Assembly (NCBI GenBank): GCA_964035545.1
Contig: OZ037766.1
Coordinates: 15,454,722 to 15,518,721 of the forward strand
Source: Bugula neritina
Taxonomy: Eukaryota > Bryozoa > Gymnolaemata > Cheilostomatida > Bugulidae
Length of the DNA stretch: 64,000 bases
Direction: 5' to 3'
Shown: positions 1 to 9,918 of the stretch, piece by piece
Numbering within the stretch: position 1 is the first letter of the stretch
Layout of the letters: every line of letters begins with the position of its first letter
Made by a program: the position numbers and the translations under genes
The notes under the pieces: model-generated
Seen by the model: only the letters and a program-made list of their open reading frames with translations
Told to the model about the DNA's origin: nothing
Databases searched by the model: none

Positions 1-626
1 GCAATGACTATGGTAAGGCAAGGCAATGGCGCAAATTATCTGTCATTGTGAGTTTTCAAACATCCCTGAAAAACATTAGTTATTATGCTCAACCATACTG
101 TGTATATTCTGATGTCATATAAGAGGACTCCACTTTATATATCTAACTTGTTTAAGGGTGAATTACAAAAAAAAAACAACTGCTAAAAGCTTTTTTACCA
201 GTTTGCTGCTGCATGGGTTTTAAAGTGTCTTCTGCATCCCTTATCTTTGAGGTGTTAAATGGTTACAATGACAGATCACATCCAGAGTTTCTGTTATTTG
301 TTTATGCCAATTTATGTTGACTTTTTTAATGATTTTTATATTTAACTTTTATTAAATCGTTTTTTAACTTGCAAAATAAGTAAAACAATTTATATTATAG
401 GATGAATGGCACTGGTTCAACTTTCACACAGGGCGGTTCAACTTGCCTCCTACTGGGCGCGTTGTGCCAAAAAACTATCTTAGTGTATGAGTAAAATGCT
501 TATGCATTAATTAGTTTTAATGGACAAAGACAGCAACATATGACTGACTTGATTGGCAAAAATACTTTTTCAAAACTTGTGCTCAAAAATGCAACTTTTG
601 GCTCAATGAGCCCCACCCTTCCCTAT
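1..626. mobile_element. Right part of a TIR element (copy A), cut by the window edge
   Basis: This is the copy A counterpart of the right half of the element at 7770-9080. It ends in the same inverted terminal sequence (GGGGCTCATTGAGCC read on the minus strand, against GGGCTAGTTAAACC in copy B) followed by ATAGGGAA. The left half lies outside the window. There is no coding potential. It was part of the unit before duplication. Confidence 0.55.
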
Positions 627-2244
627 TTAATTTTTTTTCAAGTTATTTTTTTTATAAGTATTTCTAATTGGAAAATTTGGTTTTAAAGCATTCAGTAGAA
701 TGCAAAAGAAAGTCATTCAGACTTTGATCTAACTTGCAGCTAATCTTTCTAAGGTATACTTGAATTCTTGGCTGTCTATTTCTAAATAGGTTAAACTTTT
801 CATTTTCTACGTGCAACATATGATTATGCTGAAAAAATAATCTAACAACTTTATAATGTTATGATTTGCATTTAGAAAACAGTAAAAAGTACTTACATTT
901 TGATATTTTACTTACATTTTTTGCTTTTACTTCTGTATTCATGGCTAGCTGCGTTACTGCTTCTTTCTTTATGTGTTTTTCTCTAAAAACAATTTTAGTC
1001 ATACAATATTGTAAATTTAAAAGTCATACCATTAAAATTTTGATAAAAAAGCAAAAATATTTATATAAATTCTAAAACACAAAAGCAGTCCAGTTTGTAA
1101 AATGCTATGGATTTCATAAAATGGAAATGTATTATTACAAGACACATTCCAACTAAGCGTTGCGTGCTTTACAAAATGTAACAGTAGCCTACTGGTATGA
1201 ATTTTGTTACATGAATACTATGAGGATACTATTACCTTTTGATACTTCATAATTCACAAACACAGCTATTCAATTGTTTTGTTCATAAAAGAGCACAATA
1301 CTAATATGCAACTAGCTATTATATCTTCAAATATGGTGCAATTATCAAGTTTGGTTTTTCTAGGTGTTCTTAGTTACAGCTTAATTAAGACTAATTAGGC
1401 CTGCGTGTGTTTCTGCACCACCTTCATGCACCTGCAAAATTAAAATATTACACCCGTCAGCTTTGTAGGCTGACACATAAAGCTAAAGCAGATTGACTAC
1501 AAAAATTAAAAGTGGTGTTGGCAAAATTCTTCTGAAATGTTTTACATTCAAATAATACACAGCTGTGCAATATTGAATATTAATCAACGTGCACATAACT
1601 CACTATAAAGGCTACTGCTGTGCTCTTGTAATAATATTTTTAAAAAATGAGCAGTAAGATTACACCTCAGCAATGAAGGGTAGATTAGAATCTATGACAA
1701 TATTGCTCAACTAGCAACTGACTATAGTGAATCTTCATTTAAGTAAATAAACTTATGAATGACAACTGACATGGCAGAGGTTTAAACAGACTGACAGTAG
1801 AATAAGGTGCGACACATAATTATTTAAATATGTGAGTAATGTGGGTTTGATAAGTAGCTTATGATGTAATAACAAGTCTGCTTCAATACATAGCACCTGT
1901 CAGTCTTGTTCTCAAGATTGATTGGTCTAAATTTTTAATTTCTAACTTGATCCTATATTTTGAATAAAATATATTTATGTTATAAAGTTATGTTTTTGAT
2001 CTACTTGTTGCAATTTTTGCCATTATAACAACTAGCAGTAAACACAAACAGCCTTGTTAATAGTATTTTGCAATGTTACCTACTTAAGCTTGTCTATCTT
2101 TGGTGCCATAAATTGAGATGCTGTGGCATTTAGCAATATCCTAGAATGAAAATTTGAGTACATATACGAATATATCATAGCATATTATCACTGCATATTT
2201 TTGTTGATATATGCATAATAAGAAGATTAATTAATATTTCATAC

Positions 2245-2327
2245 CTGGTGTTTATTGCCAACCAAATCATAGTAATACCCATCAAAGATATTACAACTAC
2301 TAATATCCTTGACTCTAGTGTGTGCAT
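2245..2327 (-). CDS. First coding exon of a second LDLa-protein paralog (copy A)
   Basis: On the minus strand an ATG at 2327-2325 opens 83 coding bases ending at a GT donor (CACCAG|GTATGA), in phase 2. The exon encodes a short polar head (MHTLES) and a long hydrophobic run ([20 protein letters not shown]), a likely signal peptide or signal anchor. It matches the copy B exon at 12043-12125 residue for residue except for a few hydrophobic replacements. The in-frame ATG further upstream in copy B is followed by a stop in copy A, so the start is placed at MHTLES. The downstream LDLa exons should lie left of the window. Whether this paralog is expressed cannot be seen. Confidence 0.6.
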
Positions 2328-3351
2328 GGTGTACTTTATATTTTGCTTCAGAGTATCAACAGAAATGCATGTGTAATTTTGTTCTTTCCATTATATACCA
2401 AGATCCGACATGACACGGAAATATAATTGTTATGGAAAACAAAGATGTTACATGCATGAATAATTTAGTACAGCAAGGTATGAGATGTTGACCACACCTT
2501 TGGCTCTAATTTCTGAGGTTTTTTTTAGCTTCAAACAAGTTATACAATGAAGTGCTTTATTTGTGCTTTTACTGTCTAAGTTTTAGCCAATCCATTTCAA
2601 ACAAAATATAAAAACATTTTACTCCGAAGGCAAAGTTAACACCTGATTAACTGTTTTGTTGTTGTAAACCACTAAAATAAAGCATCCATATAATATTTCG
2701 TAAACATGTTGAAAGATATTCTTTAAATAATAAAAGTAGTTTAAACCAAAAAGTAAAAGAATACAGTTTCATTTATATAATGTTTACAATAAATGCAAGT
2801 TTGTCTGCTAGCTTCGCTGCAAATCTTATTTAGGCTAATTGGTATCTCTACTAAACATTTTTGCTTTTTAATAATCTTCTGTTTTAATGAATTTTTACAA
2901 CCTATTATCTTCAATTTGCACAGGTTAATTATTTAAATGTGGCAGTATTAACTAAAGGTTTGGCAAAGTAATATATTTGTACTCCTCTTTGGTGTCAAGT
3001 AATGCAGCTATTTTTTTAAAAAAATTGAACAAATTGGTGGTCAATACATACATTGAAACACAGCAATAACTGAGTAAAAGAATGCCACGACTAATTAGTG
3101 TTGGATTTATATAATAATATCAAATTTAGCTTTTATTTGTAGCAATAGAGCTATAAACAAGCCTGTGCCAGACAATATACAGAAAGTCATAGAATAGCTA
3201 ACATTGTTATAAAACTTCAGTCATAGTTGTAATGATGCGTGCTTGTCCTTTACAGCTTAGCATAATACAGCAAATGCTTGTATTGTTTTTGAAATGTCTG
3301 GACACAAATCTTTCCTTGTTCGCAGCAAAGGATACTAGAAATAAGGTGTTA

Positions 3352-3695
3352 GCCTAGGGCCACACTGTGCGTATTTTCGCATGCGAAAATTGAAATCACA
3401 AGTAGCAAAGGTGTCCACTGTGCGCGTTGAGAAATCATTCGCACTTGTCGCTCTGCATTTTCAACGCAAGTGCGAATCGTCTCTGTCGTCGTCACTTAAT
3501 TGGCTGGTAGTTAATAAGCGAGCCCAATTTCTTTATTTTAGTGCTAAATTCCAGTAAATTGCGTTTTATTGAAAGCGAGTGCGATTTAAAAATGAAAGCT
3601 TTATTTATCACGCATCACTGACGCTACAGTGGACGCCTTTGCTACTTGTGGTTTCAATTTTCGCATGCGAAAATACGCACCGTGTGGCCCTAGGC
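3352..3695 (+). mobile_element. MITE copy 1 of three (TIR family GCCTAGGGCCACAC)
   Basis: A 344-base non-coding element with terminal inverted repeats of about 70 bases, beginning GCCTAGGGCCACAC and containing the palindrome TTTTCGCATGCGAAAA. It is flanked on both sides by the trinucleotide TTA (3349-3351 and 3696-3698). A 3-base TWA-type target duplication is known for PIF/Harbinger-like DNA transposons; family membership is inferred from that only. Copy B shows the empty site near 13099. Open frames across it are artefacts of the inverted repeats. Confidence 0.85.
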
Positions 3696-3716
3696 TTACT
3701 GTAAGAGTAAGACTAA

Positions 3717-4059
3717 GCCTAGGGCCACACTGTGCGTATTTTCGCATGCGAAAATTAAAATCATGAGTAGCAAAGGTGTCCACTGTAGCGTCAGTGATGC
3801 GTGATAAATAAAGCTTTCATTTTTAAATCGCACTCGCTTTCAATAAAACGCAATTTACTGGAATATAGCACTAAATAAAGAAATTGGGCTCGCTGAATAG
3901 CTACCAGCCAATTAGGTGACGACGACAGAGACGATTCGCACTTGCGTTGAAAATGCAGAGCGACAAGTGCGAAGGTTTTCTCAACGCGCACAGTGGACAC
4001 CTTTGCTACTTGTGATTTCAATTTTCGCATGCGAAAATACGCGCCGTGTGGCCCTAGGC
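3717..4059 (-). mobile_element. MITE copy 2 of three, inverted relative to copies 1 and 3
   Basis: A 343-base element whose inside is the reverse complement of copy 1, with the same terminal repeats. It is flanked by TAA (3714-3716) on the left and TTA (4060-4062) on the right. It is separated from copy 1 by 15 bases and from copy 3 by only the shared TTA. Confidence 0.85.
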
Positions 4060-4062
4060 TTA

Positions 4063-4350
4063 GCCTAGGGCCACACGGTGCGTATTTTCGCATGCGAAAA
4101 TTGAAATCAGCATTCTCAACGCAAGTGCGAATCGTCTCTGTCATCGTCACCTAATTGGCTGGTAGTTATTCAGAGAGCTCAACTTCTTTAATTTAGTGCT
4201 ACATTCCAGTAAATTGCGTTTTATTGAAAGCGCGTGCGATTTAACAATGAAAGCTTTATTTATCACGCATCACTGACGCTACAGTGGACACCTTTGCTAC
4301 TACTGATTTCAATTTTCGCATGCGAGAATACGCACCGTGTGGCCCTAGGC
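4063..4350 (+). mobile_element. MITE copy 3 of three, with internal deletion
   Basis: A 288-base element in the same orientation as copy 1. Part of the left subterminal region is missing (the segment after the terminal repeat joins directly to the inner sequence). It shares the flanking TTA at 4060-4062 with copy 2. The right flank is TTC followed by TTATGC, which continues the sequence seen in copy B. Confidence 0.82.
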
Positions 4351-5505
4351 TTCTTATGCAATATTATAATATCATTTAAACTAGATAAAGGATATCACAT
4401 GATATGACTAATTTTACAATACCAAGGGTGGAGCCCATATTGGCTCAGTTACACTAGCGTTAGCTAACACACCCATGCTGTTGTCAAACTCAGCTCAACT
4501 GTGGTACATGAATAATAGTGGATTGGCTGTAGAGGTTTTTGTAGAGCTGGTTCATACTCTTAAGCAAATATCTTTATTTCCTGTTAAAGTGTTAAGTGTT
4601 AGATATACAGTTACTTCAAATGAATGGTGCATTTGAAAAGAAGTTGTCAGCTCAATACTACGATTTAGCAGGATGTTTTGCATGCAGCATGTCATGTTCT
4701 GGGTTGTACAGATTTCAAACATGAATAGCGTACATGTGCAGTCTAGACTCTCTGATTCTCTCAAGCAAATACACATGTATTACTACAGTGATTGTTACCA
4801 AACGCCATTTTAATAAGCATATATTCTCTCATCTTTGCACTCAAAGAAGTTTTTTGCTGATAAACCTAAACCAGAAATTGATTAGCTTTAAAGTAGCAAC
4901 TGGGAGTATGAACAGAAATTGTAGGCAATAGGAAATATATATACAGAATTAGGATTTAGAATGCATATATAGAAAAAAACATAGAGAACAGGATTATGAT
5001 GAATATATTTTATTGTGCACGGAACACGTTAGCTAGTTGAGTAGTACAGGGATAATGAAACCAGGATGTAGATAGAGCATTAGCTATGTAACTTAACGCT
5101 TTTCATATCCGTTTTCTTTGAAAGCTTGTATTGCAACAATGCCATAATACTACACAATGGTCATTCTTCACAAAGTAGATATAGAAAACGCTTACACAGA
5201 GCATAGGGAATTCTTACAAAATTTATTTGGACAAAAAGATTTACTTATACAAATAAATGTATGATCACTTTTTCCAAAACTACTGCGACAAAGTTACTAT
5301 AATTATTCTCTTCAGAACTTCTCTTGTTTTTTATTCAGCCTTTATAGATATATAGTAGGAGTAACGGGGAGGGGGGGAGGGGGGCACAACGGTCATAGGA
5401 GTACAAAAAGCAGGCCAAATTGTGAGAGAACTTATTGACTTATAGTTGTGATTTTTTTTCATAAAAGATATTGACATAATTATTCAGCCATTGTAGTTTC
5501 AACAC

Positions 5506-5871
5506 TTGCGGAACATACGTGTTGAAAAGGCGAGTAAAAAACTGTTTGTATACAGGAAGTTTCAGGGTAGGTTATTTTGTATACTATATTGTACTTTTTA
5601 TCCGTTTTTGTCTTTAATGTTGAAATGTGAGCTAAAAGGAGTTTCTTTAAATACAAGCTCGCATTCCAACATTAAAGACAAAGCAAATAAAGAATGTTTA
5701 GACAATATAGTCCACAAAATGACCTGCCCTGAAACTTCATGTATACAAACCTATATAGGCAAGACAGGGTGTCACCTATCACACAGTATAAATGAACATT
5801 GCCATGACACTGATGCAAAAATATATCAACACATCTCTACTAATTTTCACTTAAACAGGCTAGCAGCTTAA
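5506..5871 (+). pseudogene. Remnant of a Penelope-like element GIY-YIG endonuclease
   Basis: The 121-codon frame carries, at residues 66-110, a pattern typical of the C-terminal GIY-YIG nuclease of Penelope-like retroelements: NIVHKMTCPE, then a Cys, then TYIGKTG, then INEH, then a closing His. In active members a Tyr precedes the Lys of the first motif and an Arg stands a few residues before the Glu-His; here these are His and Ser, so the nuclease is probably dead. No reverse transcriptase precedes it; upstream sequence is short and unlike a domain. It lies about 0.2 kb to the right of the duplication junction. Other GIY-YIG carriers are possible, but the Cys-rich context favours a Penelope-like origin. 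Confidence 0.6.
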
Positions 5872-6271
5872 ATAAGAATAGGTAAACGAGAAACATTTTA
5901 TTTATTTATTACTTTATTGATCAAAGTAAACTAATATTTCAGGCATCACCGTTTCCATATCAGAGTTTTACATTGAATAAAATTTAAAAGTCATAACATT
6001 CCATTGAAGTGTGTGCATAACATAGCCACATAAGGTAAAAAAGGTGTGAAATTTATTTTCAATTGATTAAGCCATTGAAAATGATGACATTTTAAATATT
6101 TCATAAGTAAGGACCATCGTACTTTGTTCTGTGCTGATAGAGGGACAAACTCCAAAACAACTGCTATACACAGGTTGAGTTATTTATATATATGCATGTG
6201 TGTATGCATGCATGTGCGTGGGTGTGTAAATTAGAACATGCACCTTATCATGCTGTGTGTCTGATGTTTAT

Positions 6272-7653
6272 TCAATTTTTGCACTTTTTACAATCACACT
6301 TATCTAACTCGTCTGACCAACTAAGTATATCATATCCACAGTTTAGTGTGCCTTGGCATTTCTCAGTAGAGGTCACGCACTGTAGGAAACATTCAAACTC
6401 TGATGCACTACACTTGCAATACTCGTCTTCCCAATCTCCACACTGATTCCAGCCATCACACAACATTTCTTTCAGTATGCACCTCCTTGACCCTGCAAGA
6501 TAATGCTGTGAAATTGTTAACCTTCTGCATAACAACACAAACTATCGTTCTAATGCTTCAAGGTAACACCAAATAACAAAGCTCATGAATAGTATTTCAT
6601 TAATAATACAACAACTGCAATGGTCTTTGTAACTTTTAGCTATGCCTATTTATTTTCCTCATGTAAATCGACGATTATTAAAATAAACTTTCTAGCACCA
6701 CAATAATTATAAGTATGTAAAATAAAACAATGTAGAATATTTTAGCCAATTGCCTGGACATAAGCATTGGTAATTTTCCAAAACATAAAAAATATTAGTT
6801 TTGCTGAAAGGCTATAGACCAAAGTTTCTAATGAAATGCATCGATGACAAACGAATATTTTAGCAAAGTGTTTGTATTATTTTATTTTATCGGAGTTTTA
6901 TTATTATGCACTATTATTCTATCAAGTAAAGTGTTTTCAATTAGTACATATGTTGACCTGTCATGTTTCACATCTATCTGGTAGATTGACTAATAATAAT
7001 ATTCTGCATTGAATAAGTGATAAAAGTTCTTCTATTGCTTGAATACTCTATTGATAACATTTAACTTGTTTACTTTAATTTTATTTTAGCTTGTACAAAA
7101 ACATTCAAATGCAATGTTAGGAAATAGCAGCAAATAGGTGATAATTGGGTAGAAAATAAAAAATATTTATGAACTTTTCTTTAAAAACTAATTCCTCATT
7201 GATAAAAACTTGCTAAAAGTTTACATTTTCATGTTTAGACCATCTTAATACTTTTAAATTCCAGATATCACAGTTGGAAAATCGGATCAACTTTCCAAAG
7301 ACAGCTTTTGTGCTCGTATACCAACTTATTAAATTTATATAGTATATGTCAGTCAAAGTTTCAGCAATAACTTGTAATAAATGGCATTATATACCTTTAC
7401 ATTTGTATAAGCTCGCGCCATTACACTCACAAGCTTTCTCATCTGACCAATCAACACAGTCATTATATCCGTCACACACATATTCTGGTCGTATCAACTT
7501 GCCACTGGAACACCTGAATCCCTTCAAAATGACTTTATAGATTATTGATCTAAAGTCAAAGCTAACAACATTGAGGTATACCAATAGAGTGGGCTGGTCG
7601 CATATACATTACATATCAAAGAAAGAATTACATACATACATACATAGATACAT

Positions 7654-7722
<69 letters not shown>

Positions 7723-9867
7723 GTATACTAAAAATACTGCATTATGATCTTTAGTGCTCTATTAGATAGTAAGGAAAAGTGGGGCTAGTTGAACCATAAG
7801 CTCTGAGTTTTCTCCTTTAAATCATTGCACCATTTTATCCCCTTTACTTAAAAAGGTTGTAGGTGAACTACCAAGCAAATAGATATATATGAAATCAAAG
7901 CAGAAGTTTTCATGTGAGTGAGTGTCTTTCACATGTTTTCATAAAATCGAGCAAACTAAAAATTCATCTTTTCCTAAAAAATTGCATAGTTTCTCAAGTT
8001 TTAATAGCCCAGTCAAGTAAATTCAAGAATGTACTTTCATCATGATCTCAGAGCGGGTCGATGAACAAAAGCTGCAGAGATATCTCACTCACAGCAGATA
8101 TTGACAACAATTTGTACGCAACAATGTGGGGGTAGTTGAACCACATGGGAATTGGAGCGAGTTGAACCAGGTACAACTTGTCACACTAATTATTTTCACT
8201 CTAATATGTTCACTATAATTGGGTACACCAATTTGTACATTCAAGTTTATATTTTTCTTAAAACTTTTGTGCCATCAATATATAAGCTCAAACATTTTAC
8301 CTTTATCCTAGAACAAATGAAAATGCAGGCCAATAGTATAATTAAACTATATAAGCTGCAAATGTTTTTTAGAAGGGTGCAACATTTCATACTGGAAACT
8401 TAAACAGATAGGGAACGGATAAGGAAAACTTAACTACAGCAATGAATATGGTAAGGCAAGGTAATGGCGCAAATTATCTGTCATTGTGAGTTTTCAACCA
8501 CCCGTGGAAAACATTAGTTATTATGCTCAACCATACTGTGTATATTCTGATGTCATATAAGAGGACTCCACTTTATATATCTAACTTGTTTAAGGATGAA
8601 TTACAAAAAACTGCTAAAAGCTTTTTTACCAGTTTGCTGCTGCATGGGTTTTAAAGTGTCTTCTGCATCCCTTATCTTTGAGGTGTTAAATAGTTACAAT
8701 GACAGATCACATCCAGAGTTTCTGTTATTTGTTTATGCCAATTTATGTTGACTTTTTTAGTGATTTTTATATTTAACTTTTATTAAATCGTTTTTTAACT
8801 TGCAAAATAAGTAAAACAATTTATATTATAGGATGAATGGCACTGGTTCAACTTTCACACAGGGCGGCTCAATTTGCCCTTACTGGAAGCATTGTGCCAA
8901 AAAACTATCTTAGTGTATGAGTAAAATATTTATGCATTAATTAGTTATTATGAACAAAAACAGCAACATATGACTGACTTTTATGAGGCTGGTTTTTAGA
9001 TTGGCAAAAGATTTTTCATATCTTATGCTCAAAAACTCGACTTTTGAAGTTTTGGTTTAACTAGCCCTACAGTTCCCTATTTAATTTTTTTTCCAGTTAT
9101 TCTTTTTATAAGTATTTGTAATTGGCAAATTTGGTTTTAAAGCATTCAGTAGAATGCAAAGGAAAGTCACTCAGATTTAGATCTAACTTGCAGCTAATCT
9201 TTCTAAGATATACTTGAATTCTTGGCTGTCTATTTCTAAATAGGTTGAATTTTTCATTCTCTTCGTGCAACATATGATTATGCTGAAAAGTTGATCTAAC
9301 AATAAATTATAATTTTATGATATGCATTTAGAAAACAGAAAAAAGTATTTACATTTTGATATTTTACTTACATTTTTTGCTTTTACTTTGGTGTTCAGGG
9401 CTAGCTGCATTACTACTTCTTTCTTTACCTGTTTTTCTCTAAAACCAATTTTAGTCATACAATATTGAAAATTTAAAAGTCATGTTATGAAAATTTTGAC
9501 AAAAAAGCAAATAAAATATTTTTACAAATTTTAAAATGCAAACGCTAAAAGCAGTCCAGGATGTAAAAATACTATGGATTCTGTAAAATAAAAATGTATT
9601 CTTACAAGACACATTCCAATCAAGTGTTGCTTTACAATATTATGTATGTACATGCATGAAATAATTCACAAATACAACTATTTAAAACTTTTGTTCATAA
9701 AAGTGCACAGTTAAAACATTGGCTCTATGTTAGTGCATGAGTAAAATGCAAGTAGCTATATTACATCTTGAAAGATGGTGTACTCATTAAGCTTGGTTTT
9801 TTCTTATTTTTTTTATTACAGTTTAATTAGGATATAAAATATTTGATGCATATAGGCCTGCAAAAAG

Positions 9868-9918
<51 letters not shown>

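Larger units (their letters stand above)
1..5290. repeat. Tandem segmental duplication, copy A
   Basis: This stretch aligns almost continuously, in the same orientation, with 8439-14050. The match starts at the first base of the window and fades at about 5285-5299, so the left boundary of the duplication lies outside the window. Differences are scattered substitutions, small indels and whole insertions: the MITE cluster 3352-4350 is present here and absent from copy B, while copy B carries the 10575-11631 element and a GT tract that are absent here. Because the shared sequence continues off the left edge, the simplest reading is a tandem unit of roughly 8.5 kb whose junction is near 5290. Confidence 0.93.

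Noticed and set aside
866-1075. A 69-codon frame in copy A
   Set aside because: It has no ATG start, the frame is broken in copy B at the matching place, and the sequence is AT-rich.
3601-4150. Two minus-strand frames of 60 and 119 codons with a repeated FRMRK motif
   Set aside because: Both run across the MITE terminal repeats; the repeated peptide is the translation of the TTTTCGCATGCGAAAA palindrome, not a protein repeat.
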